Shown here: piece by piece, positions 8,331 through 16,606 of the stretch | Layout: each line of letters begins with the position of its first letter | Position numbering within the stretch: the stretch's first letter is position 1 | NCBI GenBank assembly: GCA_047620505.1 | Contig: JBLHKS010000005.1 | Location: 1-64,000 of the forward strand | DNA length: 64,000 bases | Source: JBLHKS01 sp047620505 | GTDB taxonomy: Bacteria; Verrucomicrobiota; Verrucomicrobiia; Verrucomicrobiales; DEV007 | Reading direction: 5' to 3' | Program-made: the position numbers and the translations under genes | The notes under the pieces: model-generated | Database searches by the model: none | Told to the model about the DNA's origin: nothing | Seen by the model: the letters and a program-made list of their open reading frames with translations, nothing else

Positions 8331-9845
8331 TCAAGGGTGAACGACGTCCTCGACTGCAGCCTGTTCGGAATCCTGTCCTGTTTTCAAGAGCTGGCCAAAG
8401 GCGACTCCGTAGTAGAGAATCCCGCCGATCAGGGCGAGCATCGCGATTTTGCTCAGCGTAGAAACTTTGAGCGGTTCGGCTTCTTCGTCCTCTTTGCCGC
8501 CGGAAAAATACATCATCCGAACGACCTTAAGATAGTAGTAAAAACCGGAAACGGCGGCGAGAACCGCGATGCCGAGGAGCCACCAGGATTCTGCGATGAC
8601 GGCAGTCCGGAAGACGAGGAATTTCCCGACAAAGCCGGCTGTCAACGGAACGCCAGCGAGTCCGGCGGCCGCGATGGTGAGCGAAAACGCGAGAAACGGC
8701 GAACGTCGGCCGAGACCGCGAAAGGTGTCGACTTCTTCACCCTCAAGCTGGGCGCGGACGATGCAGATGACGAAAAACGCGAGCGAAGCCGAAAGCATGT
8801 AGGCGGCGAGGTTGAAGGAAATCGCGGTGTCTGGACCAAGCGCGGTCGCAGCATCTTTTGCCGGTGAACACGCGATGGCCATCAGAAGAACCCCGGCATG
8901 GCTCATGCTCGCATAGGCCAGGAGGCGCTTGATGTTGTCCTGCGTCAGGGCGATCAGACTGCCGAAAAGGATCGTGGCTCCGGCGAGGATGCTGAGAATC
9001 CAAAGGACGTTTCCGGAGATCGCTTCGGAGTGAAGAAACGGCTCGACGATCCGCAAAAGAATGATGAAGGCCGCCGATTTGGACGCGATCGAAAGATAGG
9101 CGGTTATCGGCGTGGGCGCGCCCTGGTAGACGTCGGGTTGCCAGATCTGAAACGGGACAGCTCCGATTTTGAAGGCCAGGGCAACGAGAATCAGGCCGAA
9201 GGCCAAGAGCAAAGCGGGTCGGCTGATGTCGGCGCTGGCATGCGCGTCGCCCAGCAGCTGCTGGATTGCTTCGAGGTTGGTTTCGCCGGTGACGCCGAAG
9301 ATCCAAGCGATGCCGTAGACCATGAAACCGGTCGAAAGCGCGCCGAGAATCAGGTACTTCACGCCTGCTTCGAGAGCGCCGGCTTTGCGCCGAGTGAAAG
9401 TGACGAGGACGTAGAAACTGATCGTTACGAGCTCTAACGAAACGAAAATCGAGATCAGATCGGTGGCCGAAGCCATCCACATCAAACCTGCACAGGTGAA
9501 GAGCGGCAGGACGTAAAATTCGCCGCCAGCATGGGACGGTTCGAGCTGACTGCGAAGCACGGGGTGATACTCCAAGGACATCAGAAGCACCATGATCGTG
9601 GTGAAAATCGCGATGCCTTTGTAGAAACCGGCAAACGATCCAGCTTCGTAGGTGTAGAAATTCCAGAACACACTTTCGCTGCCGTTCGCGCCGGTAGCGG
9701 AGAGATTCATGACGAAAACGACGAGCAGTCCTAGAACGCCGACTTTGCCGATCCAGCGTTTGTCCTGTCCAGGCACAAAGGCGTCGAGCAGGAGCAGGAT
9801 GAGCCCCAGGGCGATAACGACGATCTCAAGATAGTAAGCGGGCAT
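8331..9845 (-). CDS. nuoN: NADH-quinone oxidoreductase subunit N
   Basis: 504-residue polytopic membrane protein of the Mrp-antiporter-like family, close to the normal NuoN length. It forms one of the proton-pumping modules of complex I. Family blocks include FVSLELVTISFYVLV, the conserved Lys region in FGLILVALAFKIGAVPFQIW (carrying the VPFH/Q-W-P signature), PDVYQGAPTPITAYLS and NIKRLLAYASMSHAG. The charged C-terminal tail (DEEAEP, SEQAAVEDV) is longer than in E. coli. It is the last subunit gene of the nuoHIJKLMN run, 15 bases after nuoM. Palindrome CAGCAGCTGCTG at 9252-9263 encodes QQLL in a loop (IQQLLGDAHA). Confidence 0.95.
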   Translation of the reverse strand: MPAYYLEIVVIALGLILLLLDAFVPGQDKRWIGKVGVLGLLVVFVMNLSATGANGSESVFWNFYTYEAGSFAGFYKGIAIFTTIMVLLMSLEYHPVLRSQLEPSHAGGEFYVLPLFTCAGLMWMASATDLISIFVSLELVTISFYVLVTFTRRKAGALEAGVKYLILGALSTGFMVYGIAWIFGVTGETNLEAIQQLLGDAHASADISRPALLLAFGLILVALAFKIGAVPFQIWQPDVYQGAPTPITAYLSIASKSAAFIILLRIVEPFLHSEAISGNVLWILSILAGATILFGSLIALTQDNIKRLLAYASMSHAGVLLMAIACSPAKDAATALGPDTAISFNLAAYMLSASLAFFVICIVRAQLEGEEVDTFRGLGRRSPFLAFSLTIAAAGLAGVPLTAGFVGKFLVFRTAVIAESWWLLGIAVLAAVSGFYYYLKVVRMMYFSGGKEDEEAEPLKVSTLSKIAMLALIGGILYYGVAFGQLLKTGQDSEQAAVEDVVHP

Positions 9846-9860
9846 GCGAACGGGTCGAAA

Positions 9861-11345
9861 TTAACGTTGGCCGAGGATTTGGGCGACCGGGCCGCTGAGC
9901 AGCTCGAGGAAGATTTTTGGATAAATGCCGACGATCAACAGAACGACGACGAGGAGCGCAGCGGCAATTTTCGGACCGCAGGCGAGATCATGGAGTTTCC
10001 AATCGCCAACGGGTTCGCCCTGGAAGACTCGGCGGAAAGCGCGAAGGGTGTAGACAGCGGAGATGACCACACCCCAGAGTGCGAGGACGGTGGCGGTCTG
10101 AAGAAGGCTGAAGCCTTCGCCTTCGTATCCTGAAAACGCGCCGAAAAAGACGAGGAGTTCCGAAGTGAAGTTGGCGAATCCGGGCAGGCCAATCGAGGCG
10201 AACGCACCTAACCCGAACACAAAGCAAAGGAACGGAGCCGTCTTGCCCATTCCGCCCATGGCGAAGAGATCGAGCTTTGGCAACTGCTGGCGCATTTGGC
10301 CGGCGAGACCGAACAGAAGCGCGACGCTGATTCCGTGGGCGAACATCAAGAGCACCGCGCCGTTGATTCCGATCGTGTTGAAACTGACGATGCCGAGAAA
10401 CACATAGCCCATGTGCATGACGCTCGAGTAGCCGATCATTTTGTCGAGCCGGCTCTGGGCGAGTGTGATGAAACCGATGTAGAGAATATTGCCGAGGAGG
10501 AGGATCGTGAGCCAGTCAGCCCAGACTTCTAAGCCACCGGGAATCAGCGGAAGCAGGATGCGCAAAATTCCGTAGAGCCCGAATTTTTTGAGGACGCCAG
10601 AGTGGAGCATCGCGACTGGAGTTGGCGCAGCCGCGTAAGCCGGGGCGGCCCAGGAATGAAACGGGAAAAGCGAGATCAGCGTGCCGAAACCGACAATTAA
10701 GAGGCCACCGATCCAAGTTTCCTGTGTCGTGCTCAACTCAGCGGCGGCTGCTGCTTCGCGGAGTGCTACGAAGTTGAAGGAATCGGCACCGAGGGCGCTG
10801 ACGAGCGCCAACAAACCGGCCAAGAGGACGAGGCTGCCGACGCTGAGGTAAATCGTGATTTTCCACGCGACGCTGACGCGATCAAAGCCGTGGCCGAGCA
10901 TCCCGATCATGATGAAGGTCGGGATGAGCGCGAGCTCGTGGAAGGCGAAGAAAAAGAAGACGTCGGTCGAGAGAAACGCGCCGAGCGCGCCTGTCGAGAT
11001 GAGGAGCGGCGAAATGTAGTAGAGGCGGGCCTGCTTGCCGAGATCATCTTCGCGCGGGCTCATCCAAACGGCGGCGAGAGTGACGATCGTGCTCAGCAGA
11101 AGCAGAATCAGGCTCATTCCGTCGACACCGAAGCTGAGGCTCAGATTCGGGCTTTCGATCAGGGTTCGCGAGACGGCGAACTGGAATTCGCCGGATTTTT
11201 CGCGATCAAACGCGCAAAAGACGAAGAGCGACATGACCAAATTAATCGCTGCTACGCCGATGGCGCTGAATCGCGCCGGCATGCCCATCAGAATGGCCAG
11301 CACGCCGAAAAGCGGAAGCAGGATGATGAAGTCGAGGATGTTCAC
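9861..11345 (-). CDS. nuoM: NADH-quinone oxidoreductase subunit M
   Basis: 494-residue polytopic proton-translocating subunit of complex I. Characteristic blocks are FGVDGMSLILLLLSTI, FFFAFHELALIPTFIMIG (with the conserved transmembrane Glu of the HE pair), LFPFHSWAAPAYAAAPTPVA and the conserved Lys-containing MIGYSSVMHMGYV. The start is GTG (codons GTG AAC ATT), since no ATG stands nearby upstream and the first helix begins at once. It is separated by 21 bases from nuoL upstream and 15 bases from nuoN downstream. It carries no exact copy of the dispersed palindrome; a heavily altered relative (CAGCAGTTGCCA on the coding strand, near 10280) encodes RQQLPKL. Confidence 0.95.
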   Translation of the reverse strand: MNILDFIILLPLFGVLAILMGMPARFSAIGVAAINLVMSLFVFCAFDREKSGEFQFAVSRTLIESPNLSLSFGVDGMSLILLLLSTIVTLAAVWMSPREDDLGKQARLYYISPLLISTGALGAFLSTDVFFFFAFHELALIPTFIMIGMLGHGFDRVSVAWKITIYLSVGSLVLLAGLLALVSALGADSFNFVALREAAAAAELSTTQETWIGGLLIVGFGTLISLFPFHSWAAPAYAAAPTPVAMLHSGVLKKFGLYGILRILLPLIPGGLEVWADWLTILLLGNILYIGFITLAQSRLDKMIGYSSVMHMGYVFLGIVSFNTIGINGAVLLMFAHGISVALLFGLAGQMRQQLPKLDLFAMGGMGKTAPFLCFVFGLGAFASIGLPGFANFTSELLVFFGAFSGYEGEGFSLLQTATVLALWGVVISAVYTLRAFRRVFQGEPVGDWKLHDLACGPKIAAALLVVVLLIVGIYPKIFLELLSGPVAQILGQR

Positions 11346-11366
11346 TGAGATTCTATCAGGAAAAAA

Positions 11367-13184
11367 TTACCGGTCGAGGATCAGCCAGAGGACGACGACG
11401 ACGCCAACGGCGAACCAGCCGGCGTAGTTCTGAAGGTTACCGCTCTGGACCCGACGAAGAAGTCGGCCGGAGCACTCGGCGAGTTTTGCGCTGCCGCGGA
11501 CAGCGAGGCCGTTGATGAAGATTTCGTCGATCGCATGCAGAATGAATGCGGGCAGATCCTGGAGCCAACGAACGATGTTTCGGTAGATCTCGTCGATGTA
11601 GAATTTGTTGGCGATGATGCCGATGCGCAGCGGGTCTTTGTCTTTTCCGCGATACATCACGAAGGCCAGCCCGACTCCGCCGATCATCGTGATGAGCGAG
11701 ACGATCAGGACGAGATGCCCGTGGTGATCGCCTGTCGGAACGGTCGCGCTGAGCATGTCAGTGAAGAAGCCGTAGGCCGAGACGATCGAGAGCACGGCGA
11801 GGAGCGCGAGCGGGATCCACATGACCGGGCTGACCTCTTTGGCGTTGGAGGCGTCGTCGGTTCGGGGCTTGCCGAGGAAGGCGACGACGACGAGGCGCGT
11901 CATGTAAAAAGCGGTCAGGCCAGCGACAGCAGCTGCTAGCCAGAAAAGGAGCACGTTTTTGTCGTAAGCGGCGTGGAGAATCTCTTCTTTGGAGAAAAAT
12001 CCGCTTGTTCCGGGGAATGCGATCAGCGCCAGGGTGCCGATCGCGAACGCGCCGAAGGTGATCGGCATTTTCTTCGCCAAGCCGCCCATTTTCCAGATAT
12101 TCTGCTCATGGTGAGCGGCGTAAATCACCGCGCCGGCTCCGAGGAACAGAAGAGCCTTAAAGAAAGCGTGCGTGTAAAGATGGAACATGCCCGCTTCGCC
12201 AGCGGAAAGGCCGACGGCCATGACCATGTAGCCAAGCTGCGAGAGCGTGGAGTAGGCGAGGATTTTCTTGATGTCGTCCTGCTGAATCGCGCAGACCGCG
12301 GCAAAAGCGGCGGTGATTCCGCCGACCCAGGCAACGATCGTTCCGGCGTTGCAGTAGGGAAAAAGGAAGTCGATCCGGAAAAGCATGAACACGCCGGCAG
12401 CGACCATGGTGGCAGCGTGGATCAGAGCGGAGACTGGCGTTGGGCCTTCCATCGCGTCCGGCAGCCAGACGTGAAGCGGCATTTGAGCGGATTTGCCGAC
12501 AGCGCCGAGGAAAATCAGCAGCGTCGCGCCGGTCAGAACCGGGACTGCGTAGGGATTCACGGCGAGTGCGCTTTCGATTCCGCTAAAGCTGATTGCGCCG
12601 GTCAGGCTCCAGATCATGAGGATTCCGATCATGAAACCGAAGTCACCGATGCGGTTGACGAGGAAGGCTTTCTTCGCTGCCTCAGCCGCGGTGTTTTTCT
12701 CGAACCAGTGGCCAATCAGGATGTAGGAACTGACTCCGACGAGTTCCCAGAAGATGAACATCATCGCGAAATTGTCGGCAAGGACGATCCCGGTCATCGA
12801 GAACATGAAAATCGAGAGGCCAGCGAAATAGGCCGACTTGCGCGAATCTTTCGACATGTAGCCGAGCGAGAAAATGTGAACGAGCGCGCCAACGAAGGTG
12901 ACGATGAACATCATTCCGATGCTCGACTTATCGATCATCAGGGCGAACGTGATGTTGAAATTCAGCGCTCCGCCGAGATCGGGAATCCAGTGGTAAGGCG
13001 TGAAATCGATATCGCCTACGTTTTCAAGGCCCATCAGCCGGAACGTGCCCAGCAAAGTCAGCACAACCGAAAGAACCGAGACGCCAGCGGCGATCGTGCC
13101 CCAACGGCGGAAAACCGTCACGTTCAGCACCGCAGCGAAGAGCGGCAGCAGGAGCAGGATCCAAGGTAGATTTTCTGTCGGCAT
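11367..13184 (-). CDS. nuoL: NADH-quinone oxidoreductase subunit L
   Basis: 605-residue NuoL, the distal antiporter-like subunit of complex I with the long lateral helix at its C terminus. Clear blocks are ALMIDKSSIGMMFIVTFVG, FIFWELVGVSSYILIGHW, KKAFLVNRIGDFGF, PLHVWLPDAMEGPTPVSAL, and IKKILAYSTLSQLGYM. The C-terminal region (YRNIVRWLQDLPAFILHAID and beyond) fits the lateral helix and anchor. Its ATG shares one base with the nuoK stop (TGATG), so translation is coupled. A palindrome copy with one end mismatch (11927-11938) is read in the frame giving AAA. Confidence 0.96.
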   Translation of the reverse strand: MPTENLPWILLLLPLFAAVLNVTVFRRWGTIAAGVSVLSVVLTLLGTFRLMGLENVGDIDFTPYHWIPDLGGALNFNITFALMIDKSSIGMMFIVTFVGALVHIFSLGYMSKDSRKSAYFAGLSIFMFSMTGIVLADNFAMMFIFWELVGVSSYILIGHWFEKNTAAEAAKKAFLVNRIGDFGFMIGILMIWSLTGAISFSGIESALAVNPYAVPVLTGATLLIFLGAVGKSAQMPLHVWLPDAMEGPTPVSALIHAATMVAAGVFMLFRIDFLFPYCNAGTIVAWVGGITAAFAAVCAIQQDDIKKILAYSTLSQLGYMVMAVGLSAGEAGMFHLYTHAFFKALLFLGAGAVIYAAHHEQNIWKMGGLAKKMPITFGAFAIGTLALIAFPGTSGFFSKEEILHAAYDKNVLLFWLAAAVAGLTAFYMTRLVVVAFLGKPRTDDASNAKEVSPVMWIPLALLAVLSIVSAYGFFTDMLSATVPTGDHHGHLVLIVSLITMIGGVGLAFVMYRGKDKDPLRIGIIANKFYIDEIYRNIVRWLQDLPAFILHAIDEIFINGLAVRGSAKLAECSGRLLRRVQSGNLQNYAGWFAVGVVVVLWLILDR

Positions 13185-13504
13185 CAGTGCTTCATTAGGT
13201 TGATGTCGGCCACGTCCGTGGTTTTCTTGGCGCGGAAGAGCGCGACGATGATCGCGAGACCAACGGCGACTTCAGCAGCTGCTACGGTGATGATGAAAAA
13301 TACCAGCACCTGAGCGTTGTAATCAGGCATGCCGTCTTCGCCGAGCCGGAACCGCGAAAACGCAACCAGGGCGATGTTCGCGGCGGTGAGCATGAGCTCG
13401 AGGCACATGAAAATGATGATGACGTTCCGCCGGATCACCACGCCGGCGAGGCCGATGGCGAAGAGCAGGGCGCTCACTATTAAATATGCGTTCAGCGAAA
13501 CCAT
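13184..13504 (-). CDS. nuoK: NADH-quinone oxidoreductase subunit K
   Basis: 106-residue protein with three transmembrane helices, the normal NuoK length. MVSLNAYLIVSALLFAIGLA is followed by RRNVIIIFMCLELMLTAAN, which carries the conserved membrane Glu in the MCLELM segment, and then VFFIITVAAAEVAVGLAII with the second conserved Glu. NuoK is part of the membrane-arm proton path near the quinone site. It lies 16 bases after nuoJ and overlaps nuoL by one base. CAGCAGCTGCTA at 13273-13284 sits at the conserved VAAAEVAVG helix, so a palindrome copy is accommodated even in a very conserved stretch. Confidence 0.96.
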   Translation of the reverse strand: MVSLNAYLIVSALLFAIGLAGVVIRRNVIIIFMCLELMLTAANIALVAFSRFRLGEDGMPDYNAQVLVFFIITVAAAEVAVGLAIIVALFRAKKTTDVADINLMKH

Positions 13505-13520
13505 CGTCGTTCAGTGAGGG

Positions 13521-14024
13521 TCAGTTGAGCTCGCGTTTGCTGAGAATCACGACGCCAACCGTGGCGACGAGCAGCAGGGCTCCGATGATTTGGAGCGGGA
13601 AGTTGTAGTCCGTGAAAATCGCTTGGCCGATGGCTTTGACGTCGTTCACATCTGGGTCGGAGAGCCGCTTGAGGGGCGCTTTTCCGGCTTCGAACGAATT
13701 CAGGACGCTGCTGACGATTGTGACGAATCCGATCGCGATTGCAGAGCCGACGCCGATTGGAACGAACTGGAATTTCTTCTTCTCCTCGGCCTGAACGTCG
13801 AGAAGCATGATAATGAAGAGGAACAGCACCATGATCGCGCCGGCGTAGACGAGAATCTGGATCACGCCGATGAGGTAGGCGTTCAGGGTGATGAAAATGG
13901 CCGCGACGCCGAGGAAACAGACGATCATCGAGAACGCGCTCGAAACTGGGTTGCGATTGACGATCACGCCGATCGCGCCCGAGACGGTCACCACAGCAAA
14001 AAGGTAAAAGAAGAGCGCCTGCAT
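13521..14024 (-). CDS. nuoJ: NADH-quinone oxidoreductase subunit J
   Basis: 167-residue membrane subunit of complex I with five predicted helices. The conserved third helix region reads VIQILVYAGAIMVLFLFIIM, including the Tyr and the pi-bulge segment, and is followed by the usual LLDVQ. I place the start at the ATG at 14024 (MQALFFYLFAVV), which overlaps the nuoI stop as TAATG; a longer frame begins at 14042 inside nuoI but adds only six residues (MERTEI) with no homology. It is in the middle of the coupled nuoHIJKLMN series. Confidence 0.94.
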   Translation of the reverse strand: MQALFFYLFAVVTVSGAIGVIVNRNPVSSAFSMIVCFLGVAAIFITLNAYLIGVIQILVYAGAIMVLFLFIIMLLDVQAEEKKKFQFVPIGVGSAIAIGFVTIVSSVLNSFEAGKAPLKRLSDPDVNDVKAIGQAIFTDYNFPLQIIGALLLVATVGVVILSKRELN

Positions 14025-14557
14025 TATTTCAGTTCGTTCCACTTGTTAACGAGGCCAACGCGTTTGCCGCCAATTTCGTAAAGCTTCTCTTTGTCGTGAA
14101 CCATTTCTTCGCGGCTGTAGCCGGTGATGGCGTAATCTTTGCGAAGGAAAATCGCCTGCTCAGGGCAGACTTCCTCGCACATGCCGCAATAAATGCAGCG
14201 AATCATGTCGATGTCGAAAGCCTGCGGCCGCTTCTCAACTTTGGCCCACTGATCATCGTTCGGAATTTCCTCTGGCGTGATCGTGATCGCACGCGGCGGG
14301 CAGATGAATTCGCAGAGCTGACAAGAGACGCAGCGCTCGCGATCCAGCTCGTCGGTCACCAACGCGGGAGCTCCGCGGTAGTACTCAGGCAAATTGTCGT
14401 CCCACTTCTCCTCTGGGTACTGCATCGCGACCTTGGTCTTTCCGCGAAGACTCCTGATAACGTGCTTCAAGGTGATCATCAGGCCCTTGAAGATCGTCAC
14501 GAGATAGGTTCTCTCGCCGAAATTCAGTTTGGGACGCTTAACGGTTTTGACAGCCAT
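14024..14557 (-). CDS. nuoI: NADH-quinone oxidoreductase subunit I
   Basis: 177-residue peripheral-arm subunit that carries iron-sulfur clusters N6a and N6b and passes electrons towards the quinone site. Two 4Fe-4S motifs are intact: CVSCQLCEFICP (about residues 76-87) and CIYCGMCEEVCP (about 122-133). The N-terminal amphipathic region (GLMITLKHVIRSLRGKTKV) contacts the membrane arm. The length is normal. It starts 9 bases after nuoH and shares its stop region with the nuoJ start. It is the only hydrophilic complex I subunit in the window. Confidence 0.97.
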   Translation of the reverse strand: MAVKTVKRPKLNFGERTYLVTIFKGLMITLKHVIRSLRGKTKVAMQYPEEKWDDNLPEYYRGAPALVTDELDRERCVSCQLCEFICPPRAITITPEEIPNDDQWAKVEKRPQAFDIDMIRCIYCGMCEEVCPEQAIFLRKDYAITGYSREEMVHDKEKLYEIGGKRVGLVNKWNELK

Positions 14558-14566
14558 GGTTCGTGA

Positions 14567-15685
14567 TCAGTTCTGGATCCAGATGATGATGCCAGCGGTG
14601 AGAATGACGTTGATGATGGCGATTTCGAAAAACCAGACCCAACCCAGCTTCATGAGCTGATCGTAGCGGAAACGTGGGATCGTCCAGCGAATCCAGATGA
14701 AGAACAGGATCAGCGCGACGACTTTGCCGAGGAATACGCCGATCTGAACCAAGCCCATCCAGAACGGGACGACCTCGGTTGTCGCCGGAGCGATGAACGG
14801 CATGTGCCAGCCTCCGAAGAAGAGCGCGACGGCAAATCCAGAGCCGATGATCATCGCGGCGTACTCGCCGAGGAAAAAGAGCGCGAACTTCATCGAGGAA
14901 TACTCGGTGTGGTAGCCGGCGACGAGCTCGGTTTCGCATTCCGGAAGGTCAAACGGCAGGCGGTTGGTTTCCGCGAAAATCGACGTCATGAAAATGATGA
15001 ACGAGACGCCAACGGGAATTAAGAGCAAATATTGCCGCCAATCGCTGCCGAAGCCGTAGCCGCCCCAGAAGGGAGCCAGCGCCCACCCGTTCTCAGCCTG
15101 GAGATCGACGATCGCACCGAAATTGGTGTTTCCGTAGATCATCAGGAGCGGGATGATCGAAAGACCGAGCGAGATTTCGTAGGAAATCATCTGGCAGCTG
15201 CTGCGGACGCCGCCAAGAAATGGGTATTTCGAATTCGATGCCCACCCGGCGAGAACGATACCGTAGACGCTGAGCGAGGTGACCGCAAAAATGAAGAGTG
15301 GACCTGCGTTGAGATCGGCGATCGTCCAGGAAGTCGTGTATTCGGTGAACGGAACGTGGAATTCGGAGCTGAATGGAAGAACCGACATGCTGACGAGCGC
15401 CGGGATCATCACGAGCGCCGGGGCGAGCCAGTAGTAAAATTTCCGGACGTGGCCTGGGGTGAAATCTTCCTTGAGAATGAACTTGAGGCCGTCAGCGATT
15501 GGCTGCCCGAGACCGAAGAGGCGGATGTTCGTGAACGGGATCCCCACACGGTTCGGCCCGACGCGGTCTTGAATGAGCGCGCTGCCTCGCCTTTCGGCAT
15601 ACACCGAATAGGCCACCATCGTCAGAATGACGCCGATGAGCCCGCTGCATTTAACGATTGAAGATAGGATGAGAAACCAGTCCAT
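14567..15685 (-). CDS. nuoH: NADH-quinone oxidoreductase subunit H
   Basis: 372-residue membrane subunit that builds part of the quinone chamber of complex I. Diagnostic blocks are ERRGSALIQDRVGPNRVG near the N terminus, GLGQPIADGLKFILKED, MISYEISLGLSIIP and LPFDLPECETELVAGYHTEY with its conserved acidic residues, followed by RWTIPRFRYDQLMKLGW. The length is slightly above that of E. coli. It is the first gene of this nuo segment; upstream lies a 260-base gap with a CRP/FNR-type dyad and then the divergent prepilin genes, so nuoA-nuoG must be elsewhere in the genome. Confidence 0.96.
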   Translation of the reverse strand: MDWFLILSSIVKCSGLIGVILTMVAYSVYAERRGSALIQDRVGPNRVGIPFTNIRLFGLGQPIADGLKFILKEDFTPGHVRKFYYWLAPALVMIPALVSMSVLPFSSEFHVPFTEYTTSWTIADLNAGPLFIFAVTSLSVYGIVLAGWASNSKYPFLGGVRSSCQMISYEISLGLSIIPLLMIYGNTNFGAIVDLQAENGWALAPFWGGYGFGSDWRQYLLLIPVGVSFIIFMTSIFAETNRLPFDLPECETELVAGYHTEYSSMKFALFFLGEYAAMIIGSGFAVALFFGGWHMPFIAPATTEVVPFWMGLVQIGVFLGKVVALILFFIWIRWTIPRFRYDQLMKLGWVWFFEIAIINVILTAGIIIWIQN

Positions 15686-15737
15686 AATGGAGGTTGCGCG
15701 AACGATGCGGAACGCGCGCGACCGGGCAACTTGAATT

Positions 15738-15753
15738 TGTGAAATTTTTCACA
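15738..15753. promoter_or_regulatory. CRP/FNR-family-like operator in the nuoH/prepilin divergent gap
   Basis: TGTGA-N6-TCACA, inside a longer perfect dyad TTTGTGAA-N4-TTCACAAA (15736-15755). This equals the classical CRP-type consensus and is centred about 60 bases before the nuoH start codon and about 200 bases before the first prepilin gene. The position suits control of nuoH more than of the prepilins. Which regulator binds is not visible in the window. Confidence 0.55.
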
Positions 15754-15780
15754 AAGTCGGGGATTCGGCCAGGTCGCTCT

Positions 15781-15792
15781 CAGCAGCTGCTA
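15781..15792. repeat. intergenic copy of the dispersed palindrome
   Basis: CAGCAGCTGCTA, with a perfect 10-base core AGCAGCTGCT at 15782-15791, in the non-coding gap between nuoH and the prepilin genes. It is not translated, so protein sequence cannot explain it. No T-run follows on either side, so it is not a terminator. Confidence 0.85.
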
Positions 15793-15946
15793 GGGTGTTT
15801 GAGATTTTTCCGATTTTGGTCTTGTATTGTCATTGTAAATGCATCAGCTTTCTCAATCACAGGCCGACCGCAGCGAAAAGTCCGTTGCGCGCCCCATTTA
15901 GAATGTGATAAGAGAACGTTTATCTCCCCTTCAGATTTTTGATCCG

Positions 15947-16543
15947 ATGAAACTTTCGAAAAACCTCAGATCCCCCGCCGCAGCGGGTTTCACCCTTATC
16001 GAAGTATCGCTTGCGATCGGTATCGCCGCGATTGCGCTCGTCGCGTTGCTGGCCCTTGTCCCTCAGGGGCTCAAGACGATGAAGCTGGCCGCTGACACGG
16101 CGATTGAGGCCCGGATTCACCAGCAGATCGTTGCGGAGATCTCCCTTGCGGACTGGGACAAGCGGACCAAATACGACTATCAGGAATCGAACGAATTGTT
16201 CTTTTTTGATGACCAGGGAATTCGAATTCTCGAGGAAACGTTCGAGGCAGCTTACTCGGGAGAAACATTTGAAGATCAGGCGATTTACAGCGCGAGGATT
16301 CACGTTCCAACTCGGGGGGGCTCGCTGCCGATGCGCGTTGGCGGAGGTTCCTATGAACCGATCGATTACTCTGGAGACCCGGCAGACGAGAACGAAGTTC
16401 AGTTGATTATGGTCGAAATCTCATCCTCTCCTCGTGTCCGATCCGTTCAAGATTTCGACGAAAAAGACAATTGGCGGAACATTAACACTTTTCAGGGGAC
16501 ACTGACTCGCCTGATTGATCGACGGACGATTGGCGGAAGCTAG
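15947..16543 (+). CDS. prepilin-like protein, Verru_Chthon cassette B type
   Basis: 198-residue type IV prepilin-like protein. After a basic leader (MKLSKNLRSPAAAG) the cleavage site G|FTLIEV is followed by Glu at position 5 and a single hydrophobic helix SLAIGIAAIALVALLALVPQ. The continuation GLKTMKLAADTA and overall length match the protein B family of the Verru_Chthon cassette, a tandem set of secreted prepilin-like proteins first named from Verrucomicrobium and Chthoniobacter. The frame is open from a GTG at 15905, but the ATG at 15947 gives a normal leader. It is the first of three consecutive prepilin genes. The assembly machinery (prepilin peptidase, ATPase, secretin) is not in the window. 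Confidence 0.85.
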   Translation: MKLSKNLRSPAAAGFTLIEVSLAIGIAAIALVALLALVPQGLKTMKLAADTAIEARIHQQIVAEISLADWDKRTKYDYQESNELFFFDDQGIRILEETFEAAYSGETFEDQAIYSARIHVPTRGGSLPMRVGGGSYEPIDYSGDPADENEVQLIMVEISSSPRVRSVQDFDEKDNWRNINTFQGTLTRLIDRRTIGGS

Positions 16544-16606
16544 CTGCTGGATTTGCTTCTGTCTTCACCGTGTAACTTCAAAAATTTTACCTCCCCTATT
16601 TTTCTA

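Noticed and set aside
11973..13169. 398-codon open frame on the plus strand
   Set aside because: Exactly antisense to nuoL, rich in Asp, Glu, Arg and His without hydrophobic core; a mirror of the membrane protein's codons.
16538..16549. Possible palindrome copy at the end of the first prepilin gene (AGCTAGCTGCTG)
   Set aside because: Only the right half (CTGCTG) fits; the left half differs at four of six bases. I do not count it.
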